Shown: positions 8,820 through 17,081 of the stretch, piece after piece
Layout: every line of letters starts with the position of its first letter
How positions within the stretch are numbered: position 1 is the stretch's first letter
From: Acidimicrobiaceae bacterium
Lineage (GTDB): Bacteria; Actinomycetota; Acidimicrobiia; Acidimicrobiales; Poriferisodalaceae
DNA: 64,000 nt
Direction: 5' to 3'
NCBI GenBank assembly: GCA_026713105.1
Contig: JAPOPC010000034.1
Span: forward strand, 62,001 to 126,000
The notes under the pieces: model-generated
Seen by the model: only the letters and a program-made list of their open reading frames with translations
What the model was told of the DNA's origin: nothing
Databases searched by the model: none
Translations under genes and position numbers: made by a program

Positions 8820-8951
8820 GGCGTTCCCCCGGTGAGTCTGGCTAGAGCCTGTCATAACGGATTTGGGCTCGCGACGGCCGCAGCGCGGCGTGGATCAGGC
8901 CGCGTGCTTGGGGTGCGCGGCGACGAACCGGCACGCACCCTGGTCGACCGA

Positions 8952-9635
8952 TCAGCTCGACCAGGCCTGTCCGAACGTGTTGCGGTACGCCATCTCGGCT
9001 GGCGGCCGTCGAGTGATCGGGCCGTTGCCCCTGCCGACCGGGTACCCGATCGGCACCATCGCGACGGTGGCCCATCCGTCGGGCACGCCCAGCAACGACT
9101 TCACCTCGTCCTCGCGGAAACAGTGCAGTGTCGTGAGGGTGCAGCCCAGCCCTTCGGCTACGCACGCCAGCATCAGATTCTGCACTGCGGGATACACCGA
9201 GCCGCCGCCGACCATGCTGACCCGGTCCAAGTTGGCATCGGTGATCGCCATCATTGCGGGGTTGGCGCAGAACAGCATGATCGCTGGGGCCTCATGCAGG
9301 TGATCGGCGAGGTAGTCGCCCGCGGCCACGATCCGCTCCCACTTGGCGACTTCGTCGGCGGGGAGGCCTTCGAATCGCTTCAAGAAGCCTTGGGCGAACT
9401 TCGCCCACTCCGGCGCATAGACGTCGGCCAGTCCTTGCTTGACAGCCGGGTCGGTAGCGACGATCACGCGCCACGGTTGCTGGTTGCCGCCGGTCGGCGC
9501 CCAGCACGCCGCTTGCACGACCCGTTCGAGGACATCGGGCGGAATCTGGTCGGTTCGCAGACGGCGCACGGCCCGCAGCGTGCTCATCGTTTCGTAGAGA
9601 TCTGCTGGGGGTGGCTGCGCTGATGCTGCTGACAT
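8952..9635 (-). CDS. Nitroreductase family protein
   Basis: 227 residues from ATG 9635, chosen because AAGGA lies 8 nt upstream; a GTG 6 nt earlier would be too close to that site. Nitroreductase fold: TMSTLRAVRRLRTDQIPPDVLE (FMN-binding Arg pair), ACWAPTGGNQQPWR (S/T-G-G-N-x-Q-x-W) and EGLGCTLTTLH near the C-terminus. FMN-dependent NAD(P)H oxidoreductases of this family reduce nitro groups, quinones or flavins. It is divergent from the CoA transferase at 9724. Substrate unknown. Confidence 0.86.
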   Translation of the reverse strand: MSAASAQPPPADLYETMSTLRAVRRLRTDQIPPDVLERVVQAACWAPTGGNQQPWRVIVATDPAVKQGLADVYAPEWAKFAQGFLKRFEGLPADEVAKWERIVAAGDYLADHLHEAPAIMLFCANPAMMAITDANLDRVSMVGGGSVYPAVQNLMLACVAEGLGCTLTTLHCFREDEVKSLLGVPDGWATVAMVPIGYPVGRGNGPITRRPPAEMAYRNTFGQAWSS

Positions 9636-9711
9636 GGTCACCGTCCTTGGAGGCGTGGTCTCCGTAGTTTGGCAAGCCAGGGCCGATGGGCTGCGACAAG
9701 CGGGTGGGGGT

Positions 9712-9717
9712 TACGAT
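9712..9717 (+). promoter_or_regulatory. TACGAT -10 box, leaderless CoA-transferase gene
   Basis: TACGAT ends 6 nt before ATG at 9724, and this decides the start over an in-frame codon 90 nt upstream. Confidence 0.5.
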
Positions 9718-9723
9718 CCGGCG

Positions 9724-10911
9724 ATGGGAGTGCTTGACGGCTACGCCGTGCTCGACTTGTCGATATTGGTGCAGGGTCCCCAGGCGGCGTTGACCCTGGG
9801 TGACATGGGAGCGTCGGTCACCAAGATCGAGCTGCCGGGCATGGGTGACTTGGCGCGGGTCATTCCCGTGTTGCCCGATGATCCGCGAAATCCGTATTAC
9901 GAAGCGTGCAACCGGGGGAAACGGTCGGTCACCCTCGACCTGCGCACGCCGGGCGGCAAGAGCGCGCTCGAGCGGTTCGTCGCTGAGACCGATGTGCTGA
10001 TCCACAACTTCGTACCCGGGACCATGGAGGCCTGGGGCCTGTCGTATGAGCACCTGTCGGCCATCAATCCCCGGCTCGTGTACGCGACCGGTTCGACCTT
10101 CGGGCCGATCGGGCCCAAGTCCGGCCGTGAGGGAGCCGATTCGAGCGGTCAGGCAGAAGGCGGGCTCATGTTCGCCACCCGGATCGACGGCGGCCCTCCG
10201 GTGATGAACGGGGCTGTCATTTCCGACCATGTCGGCTGTCAGAACATGGTCTCCGGCATCCTTGGGGCGCTGCTCCATCGCCGGGAGACCGGGCTCGGGC
10301 AGCGGGTCGACGTGTCGCTCGTGGGCGGCATGATCTACGCCCAGGCGTCGGAGATCACCTACACGCTGCTGACCGGCCGCAACCCCGAGCGGATCGATTC
10401 GGGCCACGCATTTGTTCCCACCCTGCTTCACACCGTGGAAGCGGCCGACGGTTGGATCCACCTGCTCAGCGGAACCGGGCCGGGGTGGCCCGTATTTGCC
10501 AAGCTGCTCGACCGGCCGGACCTCGCCGACGACCAACGGTTCTTGGACCTCATCCTGAGCTCTGAAGCACGGGCCGAGTTGGTTGCCATCATCGACGAGG
10601 TGTTCCCGACGAAGACCCTCAAAGAGTGGGAAGCGGTGCTCACTGGGGCCGGTGTTCGTTACGGGCTAGTCCGCGATTACGAAACGATTGTGGCCGATGA
10701 GTCGATGTACAAGAACGGCTACTTGCGACGGGTGGAGCACCCCGATGGCGACCGTGCGGTAATCGGCACGCCGATCCGCATGTCGGCCACACCGCTCGAA
10801 CCCAGTGCCGTCGCCCCCGAGCTCGGTCAGCACACCGAGGAGGTGCTGCTCGAGCACGGCTACACGTGGGACGACATCACTGCGCTGCGAGAGGAAGGCG
10901 TCTTCGGCTGA
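9724..10911 (+). CDS. CaiB/BaiF class III CoA transferase
   Basis: 395 residues from ATG 9724. The N-terminus MGVLDGYAVLDLSILVQGP, the LGDMGASVTKIELP stretch and DVLIHNFVPGTMEAWGL are family III CoA-transferase signatures; the catalytic Asp is probably the one in AVISDHVGCQNMVSG. These enzymes move CoA between carboxylic acids through an aspartyl-CoA thioester. It is the first of three paralogues in the window (others at 25106 and 45430). The convergent acyl-CoA dehydrogenase at 10969 supports a role in acyl-CoA catabolism. Specific acid unknown. Confidence 0.87.
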   Translation: MGVLDGYAVLDLSILVQGPQAALTLGDMGASVTKIELPGMGDLARVIPVLPDDPRNPYYEACNRGKRSVTLDLRTPGGKSALERFVAETDVLIHNFVPGTMEAWGLSYEHLSAINPRLVYATGSTFGPIGPKSGREGADSSGQAEGGLMFATRIDGGPPVMNGAVISDHVGCQNMVSGILGALLHRRETGLGQRVDVSLVGGMIYAQASEITYTLLTGRNPERIDSGHAFVPTLLHTVEAADGWIHLLSGTGPGWPVFAKLLDRPDLADDQRFLDLILSSEARAELVAIIDEVFPTKTLKEWEAVLTGAGVRYGLVRDYETIVADESMYKNGYLRRVEHPDGDRAVIGTPIRMSATPLEPSAVAPELGQHTEEVLLEHGYTWDDITALREEGVFG

Positions 10912-10968
10912 GCGCGCCGCTTCGGCCTGTTGCATGCTCTGCGGCGGGGGAGCGGTAGTGCGGTGGGT

Positions 10969-12183
10969 TCAGCTTGTCGCGTAGGTGGCAGCGAGCGAGC
11001 GTGCGATGCGGTCGGTCTGGATCTCGGTGCTGCCGTCGACGTAGTTGGCGATGCGAGCGCCGACGAGGTGGTGACCCCACGGATAGCTGCTGCGCAGGCC
11101 TTCAGCGCCCATCGCCTGGATGCATGCGGCGATGTCGGCCTCCGCCGTCTCGGTGGCGAACTTCTTCGCGTGAGCGGCGGGCAGGATTGCGCCTGAGGCG
11201 TCGCCGGTGCGCAGAGACTCGGTGACAACTGCGACGGCTCGCTCGGTGAGCAGCTGGGCCGCCTCAAGTCGGTTCTGCACGTCGGCCAGCTTCCAAGCCA
11301 GCCCTTGGTGCCCGAGGATGGACTTGCCGAACGCCTCGCGCTGCGTGGCGTAGCGCACCGCGCCTGCCAGCGTCGCCTCGACCATGGCGCAGCACATGAC
11401 GGCGACGTAGGTGCGGGCGCCGTTCACGCTGGACATGGCTGCGAGGAATGCTTGCCCGGGTGGGCCGATGAGATCTTCGGCGGGGGCGATGTAGCCGTCG
11501 AGCCGGAAGCCGCCTGTGCCGATGAGGTGACCGCCCGCCAGTTCATAGGGGGGCAGCCGTTCGAATCCCGGCCGGGTGCCGTCGATGAGGAACGATGCGA
11601 TGCCACGGCCCCGAGAGCCGGGTTCGGTCTGCGCATAGCAGAAGATGACGTCGGAGTGAGCGGCGTTGGTGATCCACGCCTTGGCGCCGTCGAGCCGCCA
11701 GCCGCCCTCGATGCGTGTTGCGGTGGTGGCGATGTTGGCGAAGTCGCTGCCGGCGCCCGGTTCGGTCAGGGCTGTCGAGCCGAACCGGCGCCCGGCCATG
11801 AGGTCGGCGAGGTAGCGCTCGCGGTGGGCGTCGCTGCCGAGCTGCGCCACTCGTGCCGCGACGTTGCCGGTGTTGACGAGGCTGAAGGCGAACGGCATCG
11901 AGGTGGCGCTCAGCACTTCGACGATGCGGCACTTCTGGGCGAAGCTCATCCCGAGGCCACCCAGGTTGGTGGGTACCTCCATGGCGAGGAGTCCGATTGC
12001 GGAGGCCTCTCGCAGGGCTTCTGGCGCCATGCGCTTCTCGCTCTCCCAGCGGGCCACGTTCGGCGCCACGGCCGTGTCGCGGAATTGCGCAACCTCGCCT
12101 GTGAACGCCTCGAATGCCATCGCGTCCATGCCGGTGGTCGGATCGTCGGACTCGGCTGAGGTGACGGAATCAGCTGCGGTCAT
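10969..12183 (-). CDS. Acyl-CoA dehydrogenase
   Basis: 404 residues from ATG 12183; this start follows a minus-strand TACCGT box by 7 nt. Typical ACAD order: N-terminal helices, then FGSTALTEPGAGSDFANIATTATR (FAD/substrate binding), GWRLDGAKAWITNA, then the C-terminal helical domain with GAEGLRSSYPWGHHLVGARIANYVDGSTEIQ, where STEIQ is the position of the family's conserved T-x-E-I loop. It should dehydrogenate acyl-CoA at the alpha-beta carbons with FAD and pass electrons to ETF. Chain length unknown. It is divergent from the NUDIX gene. Confidence 0.88.
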   Translation of the reverse strand: MTAADSVTSAESDDPTTGMDAMAFEAFTGEVAQFRDTAVAPNVARWESEKRMAPEALREASAIGLLAMEVPTNLGGLGMSFAQKCRIVEVLSATSMPFAFSLVNTGNVAARVAQLGSDAHRERYLADLMAGRRFGSTALTEPGAGSDFANIATTATRIEGGWRLDGAKAWITNAAHSDVIFCYAQTEPGSRGRGIASFLIDGTRPGFERLPPYELAGGHLIGTGGFRLDGYIAPAEDLIGPPGQAFLAAMSSVNGARTYVAVMCCAMVEATLAGAVRYATQREAFGKSILGHQGLAWKLADVQNRLEAAQLLTERAVAVVTESLRTGDASGAILPAAHAKKFATETAEADIAACIQAMGAEGLRSSYPWGHHLVGARIANYVDGSTEIQTDRIARSLAATYATS

Positions 12184-12190
12184 CGCGGCG

Positions 12191-12196
12191 ACGGTA
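12191..12196 (-). promoter_or_regulatory. TACCGT -10 box, leaderless acyl-CoA dehydrogenase gene
   Basis: Minus-strand TACCGT ends 7 nt before ATG at 12183 and fixes that start. Confidence 0.5.
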
Positions 12197-12241
12197 GCAG
12201 TGGCGCTTCTGGCAACCCGGAGCCGATCGGGCTCGGCCACC

Positions 12242-12247
12242 TACGCT
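12242..12247 (+). promoter_or_regulatory. TACGCT -10 box, leaderless NUDIX gene
   Basis: TACGCT ends 8 nt before GTG at 12256. A GAGCC/GGCTC inverted repeat (12220-12234) lies between this box and the divergent one at 12191. Confidence 0.45.
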
Positions 12248-12255
12248 GCGATGTC

Positions 12256-12891
12256 GTGGTTGGGCAGCACTCTGTCATTGGGGCGTTCGAAGCTGAGCGC
12301 TTGTCGGCGGTGCTGAGCCAGGAGTTGGACTCACTGCATCAGGGGCCGACGGCCGCCGTTGCGGCCGTCGTGCGACAGGGCGCCGGGGGTCCCGAGATGC
12401 TGTTCATTGAGCGCGCGATCCGCAACGGGGATCCATGGTCTGGCCACATGGCGTTTCCGGGTGGCCGGACCGAACCCGACGACGACGACACGTTCGACAC
12501 CGCAGTGCGCGAGAGCCGCGAGGAGATCGGTTTCGACATCACCGCGCACGCGGGGGTCCGCTGGCTCGGCCGGCTCAATGATCTGGAAGGCAACCCTCGT
12601 TGGCGCGGTGCTGCGCTGCGGGTGACCCCGCATGTGTGCTGGCTCGAGGGTGACCGCCCTGACTTGACGCTCAACTACGAAGTCGCGGACGCGCTGTGGG
12701 TATCGGTGGCGGAGCTGGCCGACCCGAAGCACCACATCGACTACCTCTACCCGCCGCGGCCCGATGAGCGCTTTCCGGGCATCGAAGTTGGGCACGGACG
12801 GGTGGTCTGGGGCATGACGCTGCGGATGCTGCAGGACCTCTTCACCCGAGCCGGCCACCCGCTGCCCATCACATTCAGTCCTTCGAGCTGA
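12256..12891 (+). CDS. NUDIX hydrolase, CoA-pyrophosphatase (NudL) type
   Basis: 211 residues. The Nudix box is G-G-R-x-E followed by RESREEIGFD (G-x5-E-x7-R-E-x-x-E-E-x-G). A preceding RAIRNGDPWSGHMAFPGGR segment matches the NudL/CoA-pyrophosphatase subgroup motif around the box. Such enzymes hydrolyse CoA, acyl-CoA or other nucleoside diphosphates to 4'-phosphopantetheine and 3',5'-ADP. GTG start follows TACGCT by 8 nt. An overlapping ATG 5 nt upstream is out of frame. Adjacent acyl-CoA genes fit a CoA-related substrate, but this remains inference. Confidence 0.82.
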   Translation: MVGQHSVIGAFEAERLSAVLSQELDSLHQGPTAAVAAVVRQGAGGPEMLFIERAIRNGDPWSGHMAFPGGRTEPDDDDTFDTAVRESREEIGFDITAHAGVRWLGRLNDLEGNPRWRGAALRVTPHVCWLEGDRPDLTLNYEVADALWVSVAELADPKHHIDYLYPPRPDERFPGIEVGHGRVVWGMTLRMLQDLFTRAGHPLPITFSPSS

Positions 12892-13002
12892 CCCGGCGGG
12901 CGCTGCATCCAGTGCCGTCCCCGTCCTGTGTTCGTTAGTGTCCGCACACCGATGGCCGAAGCCGATGGGTGACTGTCAGGACTTGGAGTAGGGGAGACGT
13001 CG

Positions 13003-13842
13003 ATGAGTGCCGGATTCGAGTTGGAGCTGCTGAGTTCGGGATGGGGGTTGATCGAAGGGCCCCGGGTGGACGAGCACGACAATTTCTATTTCTCCGATGT
13101 GCCCAACGGCGGTGTGCGACGGCGGACGCCCGACGGCGAAATTGAGGTGGTGGTACCGAAGCGTCGGGGCGTGGGCGGCATGGTGCTGCACGCCGACGGC
13201 GGCGTGGTGGTGAGCGGGCGCAATATCCAGCACGTCACCGACGCCGGCTCGGAGGTGCTGTTCGCTCCCGATGTCGCCGGCTTCAACGACATGCACACCG
13301 ATGCGTTGGGCCGCGTCTATGTCGGTTCGCTGCGGCGCAATCCCTTCGACGAGTCATCTGCCGATGTGCCGGGCGAGCTGTACCGCATCAACCTCGACGG
13401 CTCCGCTGACGAGGTGTACGGCGACGTGCGGCTCACGAACGGCATCGGCTTCTCGCCCGATGGCTCACGCCTGTATCACTCTGACAGCATCCCGGGTCGC
13501 GTGTGGGTGTCCGATGTGGACGGCGACGCGGTTTCCAACCGCCGGGAGTTCGTGCGGGAAGGCAAAGTGCCCGACGGCTTGGCGGTGGATGTCGAGGGCG
13601 GCGTGTGGGTGGCGTTGGCTGAAGGCGGCCGGGTACAGCGCTACACGCCCGACGGCGAGCCCGACGTTGCCGTGCCGGTGCCCGACCACTTCGTCACCAG
13701 CGTCTGTTTCGGCGGCGCTGACATGCGCGATCTCTACATCGTGACCGGCGGCGGCACGGACGATGGCGGCTGCATCTTCCGCACCCGTGCCCCCGTAGCC
13801 GGCGTGCCGACCCCGTTGGCGCGGGTGCGCCTAAGTCGATGA
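13003..13842 (+). CDS. SMP-30/gluconolactonase-like beta-propeller
   Basis: 279 residues. SMP-30 hallmarks: WGLIEGPRVDEHDNFYFSDVPNGGV, GFNDMHTDALGRVYVGS, LTNGIGFSPDGSRLYHSDS and VPDGLAVDVEGGVWVAL. Together these are the Glu, Asn and Asp metal ligands of Ca/Zn-dependent lactonases. GGGGAG before the ATG is a strong ribosome site, unlike the leaderless neighbours. It is 10 nt upstream of an alpha/beta hydrolase, so the pair is an operon probably opening a lactone or ester in a catabolic route. It differs in sequence from the paralogue at 1723. Confidence 0.85.
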   Translation: MSAGFELELLSSGWGLIEGPRVDEHDNFYFSDVPNGGVRRRTPDGEIEVVVPKRRGVGGMVLHADGGVVVSGRNIQHVTDAGSEVLFAPDVAGFNDMHTDALGRVYVGSLRRNPFDESSADVPGELYRINLDGSADEVYGDVRLTNGIGFSPDGSRLYHSDSIPGRVWVSDVDGDAVSNRREFVREGKVPDGLAVDVEGGVWVALAEGGRVQRYTPDGEPDVAVPVPDHFVTSVCFGGADMRDLYIVTGGGTDDGGCIFRTRAPVAGVPTPLARVRLSR

Positions 13843-13852
13843 GCACAGTCCG

Positions 13853-14632
13853 GTGAGCAACATCTTTCGCTGGTCCTACGGTGCCCATGACGCGCCAGTG
13901 CTGTTGTGCCTGCACGGCATCGGCTCGTGCGCTGATGCCTTTCTGGGTCAGCGCCCGCTGGCTGAGCGCCTGGGGAGGCGGCTGGTGGCTTGGGACGCTC
14001 CTGGCTACCGCTATTCGGCTGATCCCGACGACGCCCCCGGCATCGACGGCTGGGCTGATGCGGCTGCGTCGCTCATCTCTGCAGAGTCGGATGGCCCGGT
14101 CGCCGTGCTCGGTGTCTCGTGGGGCGGCGTCACCGCGACCAGACTGATTCTGCGCCATCCCGAGCTGGTCTCGGCGCTCGTTCTGGCCGACTCGAGCGCC
14201 GGCGCTGGAACCAAGCCCGAACAGGCGGAAGCCATGCGTGCGCGGGCGATCGACTTCGTCGACCTGGGTCCCGAGGGCTTCGCCGCCGCACGGGCGCAGC
14301 GGCTCGTCAGCCCCGATGCAGCCGACGATCTTCGATCTCATGTCGCCGACATGATGATCCCGTCAATCCGCATGCCCTGCTACCAGTGGGCGTGCGACTC
14401 GATGGCCGAATCGAACCACTACCCGGACCTCGGTCGCATCGCAGCGCCGACGCTGGTGGTGGTGGGGGAGCACGACGAGGTCACCCCACCGCGCGCGTCG
14501 CAGCGGCTGGCGGAGGGAATCCCCGATGCTCGCTACGCGGAGATCGCCCACGCCGGCCACCTCGCCAACCAAGAACAGCCCGAGGCGTTCAACAACACCG
14601 TCGCGGAGTTCCTGGCGGGCGCGACTGGCTGA
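13853..14632 (+). CDS. Alpha/beta hydrolase
   Basis: 259 residues. The triad is clear: nucleophile Ser in GVSWGG (G-x-S-x-G), Asp in VVGEHDEVTPP, His in AHAGHLANQEQPEAF; the oxyanion HG is in CLHGIGSCADAF. The overall pattern resembles 3-oxoadipate enol-lactonase (PcaD) and related C-C or ester hydrolases. GTG start at 13853, 10 nt after the SMP-30 stop, implies co-transcription. Specific reaction is unknown; PcaD-like lactone hydrolysis is plausible next to a lactonase but no other pca gene is near. Confidence 0.83.
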   Translation: MSNIFRWSYGAHDAPVLLCLHGIGSCADAFLGQRPLAERLGRRLVAWDAPGYRYSADPDDAPGIDGWADAAASLISAESDGPVAVLGVSWGGVTATRLILRHPELVSALVLADSSAGAGTKPEQAEAMRARAIDFVDLGPEGFAAARAQRLVSPDAADDLRSHVADMMIPSIRMPCYQWACDSMAESNHYPDLGRIAAPTLVVVGEHDEVTPPRASQRLAEGIPDARYAEIAHAGHLANQEQPEAFNNTVAEFLAGATG

Positions 14633-14653
14633 GCACCGCTGCGGTCTCGCGAA

Positions 14654-15433
14654 TCAGCGCGGGGGCAGCCGGATGCCGCCGTCGACCCGGATGACCTCGC
14701 CGTTCATGTATGGATTGGTGATGCACTCCATGACCATGAAGGCGAGCTCTTCGCCGTAGCCGAGCCGCTTGGGGAACAGCACGCTCTGGCCCAGGTGCGC
14801 CTTGAACTGATCGGACTGCTCGCCTTCGCCGTAGATCGGAGTATCAATGAGGCCCGGCGCGATCGTGTTGACACGGATGCCGGTAGCGGACAGGTCACGG
14901 GCGATCGGCAGGGTCATTCCCACCACTCCGCCCTTGGAGGCCGAGTAGGCGGCTTGGCCAATCTGGCCGTCGAATGCCGCGACCGACGCCATGTTCACGA
15001 CCGCTCCCCGAGAGCCGTCGGCATCGGCGGGTTCGGTCTTGGCCATCGCCGACGCCGCCTGGGCGAGCATGTTGAACGAGCCGATCAGGTTCACATTGAT
15101 GACAAACCGAAACTGTTCGAGGTCCATCGGCACGTTGTTGCGGTCGATGGTGCGCCCGGCTCGGCCCAACCCTGCAGAATTGACCAGTGCACGCAGCGGC
15201 CCCATCTCCGATGCGGCATCGACGGCGGCGCCGGCGTCGTCGACACTCGTGACGTCGCAGCGCACGAACAGACCGCCTAAAGACGACGCCACCTCGGTGC
15301 CAAGGTCGTCCTGCAGGTCGGCAATGACAACATGGGCGCCTGCGTCGGCGAGCTGGCGTGCGCTGGCCTCGCCGATGCCTGACGCGCCGCCGGTGACGAT
15401 GGCTGATGCGCCGCTGAGATCAAGACGTGGCAT
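14654..15433 (-). CDS. SDR, 3-hydroxyacyl-CoA dehydrogenase type II (HSD10)-like
   Basis: 259 residues from ATG 15433 with AGGAGG 7-8 nt upstream. SDR motifs: TGGASGIGEASA, D in ADLQDD (NAD preference), NSAGLGRAGR, Ser in MASVAAFDGQIGQAAYSASK, Y-x-x-x-K. The string GQIGQAAYSASKGGVVGMTLPIARDL and the C-terminal VIRVDGGIR are close to the HSD17B10/3-hydroxyacyl-CoA dehydrogenase II group, which oxidises 3-hydroxy(methyl)acyl-CoA in beta-oxidation and isoleucine degradation. It converges on the hydrolase at 13853. A GACAAC palindrome lies in its promoter region. Confidence 0.86.
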   Translation of the reverse strand: MPRLDLSGASAIVTGGASGIGEASARQLADAGAHVVIADLQDDLGTEVASSLGGLFVRCDVTSVDDAGAAVDAASEMGPLRALVNSAGLGRAGRTIDRNNVPMDLEQFRFVINVNLIGSFNMLAQAASAMAKTEPADADGSRGAVVNMASVAAFDGQIGQAAYSASKGGVVGMTLPIARDLSATGIRVNTIAPGLIDTPIYGEGEQSDQFKAHLGQSVLFPKRLGYGEELAFMVMECITNPYMNGEVIRVDGGIRLPPR

Positions 15434-15471
15434 CTGGGCAACCTCCTGGTTCGCTAGCTCCGGACGCGGTT

Positions 15472-15484
15472 GACAACGGTTGTC
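15472..15484. promoter_or_regulatory. GACAAC-G-GTTGTC palindrome, candidate operator
   Basis: A perfect 6-bp inverted repeat with one central base lies 39 nt before the HSD10-like SDR start. Its size and position suit a TetR-type acyl-CoA regulator, but no regulator gene is nearby and it does not match the KstR AAC-N2-GTT spacing. Confidence 0.35.
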
Positions 15485-15648
15485 GGCCAATCCAGCGCCG
15501 GATCTGGGCCGGTGTGACGCTATCCGCAGCCACCGTTCGCCGAGTCGAGCCATCCCCAGCGCTCACCAAGAGGCAGAGCCAATCGGCGGTGCCGTGAACC
15601 GGCAAACCGCTAGCGTCGGCTGTCGGCTTGTCCGAAGGGGCCACAGGG

Positions 15649-17010
15649 ATGACGGAATCACGGGCGACGGCGGCGCCCGGCGGGCAAGCCCGGCCCCCCG
15701 ACGGTGTCGACGGAGATGCCGCCACGCCTTCGGAGCCTGAGCCCTACGAGCGCACGGCCACATTCGCCGCACTAGGGGTTCCGGCGTTCCGGCTGCTGTG
15801 GCTCAGCGGCGTGTTCTCCTTCATGAGCATCCAGATGCAGTTCCTGCTGCGAGCGCTGCTGGCGTGGGATCTCAGGGAGAGCGAAGGGGCACTGGGCATC
15901 GTGTTCTTCTGCTTCGGCCTGGCGTTGGGACTGTCGACGCTCTTCGGCGGCGTCGCGGCAGATCGGCTCTCGAAACGACGGCTCATGCTGTTCGGGCAAT
16001 TCGTGCTGCTGCTCGGTTCGATTGGCATGGGATTGGCGCTGGCAACCGATCTCATCCAGTTCTGGATGCTGCTCGTTTCCAGCGCGCTGCAAGGTCTGAT
16101 GTTCGGCCTGATCGGTCCGGCCCGCATCTCGATGACGACCGAACTCGTCGGGCGGGAGCGATTGGGCAACGCGATCACGCTCTCATCGCTGTCGCTCAGT
16201 GGCAGCCGCGTCATAGCGCCGTCGACGGCTGGGCTGCTGGCCGGGTGGGCGGTGTTCGGTCTCGCCGGCGCCTACTTCGTCTCAGCCGTCATCGCGACCC
16301 TGAGCTTCGTGCTGTTGCTGCCGCTGCCGGAGACGAGCAATCGAACGGCCACTCCCGACGGCGCCGCACGTCGGGTCCGTCACGCCCGCAGCAACCCGCT
16401 GGCCGAGATCGGCCAAGGTGTCCGCTATGCCATGAGCCGGGACTATCTCCGCAAGCCCATTCTGACGTCGATCATCGTGATCATGTTCGGCTTCAGCTAC
16501 GTCGCCTTTCAGCCTGCGCTCGTCGAAGGCGTCTTCGGTCTCGGCGACGCGCATGTCGGGTTCATCTCTGGGGCGTCGTCGATCGGTGCCGTGGTCGCGT
16601 CGATCGTGCTCGCGTCACGCGCCGACTCGCCGAAGGCAGGCTCGATCCTGACCGGCCTGGGCTTTGCCTTTGGTGCTTCGATCATCGTGCTCAGCTGGGC
16701 GCCGAGTTATCCGATCGCGCTGGCGGTCACTGCAGTCATCGGCGGTGCCTCAACCGGGTTCATCTCGCTCATCCAGACGATCGTCATGCGTGCGACCGAC
16801 GAGGCCTACCAAGGCCGCGTCCAGTCGCTGGTGCAGTTGCCGTTTGCCGCATTCGCCATGGCCGCCGCGCCGCTGGGAGTGCTGGCCGAGTGGGCTGGCG
16901 TCCGAACCATGTTCCTGACCATGGGAATCGCTGTCACGCTCAGCATGGTGGTGTATTCGATGGCCAACGCGAGCAGCGGTAGGGCTCCCGAACCGGCGGC
17001 ATCGCACTAG
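15649..17010 (+). CDS. MFS transporter
   Basis: 453 residues; ATG 15649 preferred over an upstream in-frame TTG because AGGGG precedes it and a TAGCGT box lies at 15611. Twelve hydrophobic helices in two halves; the loop 2-3 motif ADRLSKRRLMLFGQ (G/A-D-R-x-x-R/K-R) is the MFS motif A. The N-terminal 45 residues are Gly/Pro/Glu-rich and cytosolic. The set GVAADRLSKRR and PARISMTTELVGRERLGNAITLSSL resembles the enterobactin-exporter (EntS)/multidrug branch of MFS. Likely an exporter; substrate unknown. Confidence 0.84.
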   Translation: MTESRATAAPGGQARPPDGVDGDAATPSEPEPYERTATFAALGVPAFRLLWLSGVFSFMSIQMQFLLRALLAWDLRESEGALGIVFFCFGLALGLSTLFGGVAADRLSKRRLMLFGQFVLLLGSIGMGLALATDLIQFWMLLVSSALQGLMFGLIGPARISMTTELVGRERLGNAITLSSLSLSGSRVIAPSTAGLLAGWAVFGLAGAYFVSAVIATLSFVLLLPLPETSNRTATPDGAARRVRHARSNPLAEIGQGVRYAMSRDYLRKPILTSIIVIMFGFSYVAFQPALVEGVFGLGDAHVGFISGASSIGAVVASIVLASRADSPKAGSILTGLGFAFGASIIVLSWAPSYPIALAVTAVIGGASTGFISLIQTIVMRATDEAYQGRVQSLVQLPFAAFAMAAAPLGVLAEWAGVRTMFLTMGIAVTLSMVVYSMANASSGRAPEPAASH

Positions 17011-17081
17011 CCGCGACCGGCCAACACAGCGCAGCAGCCCCACACAGATCGCATGCGGGCATCGCGCCCCGTGCCGACTCG

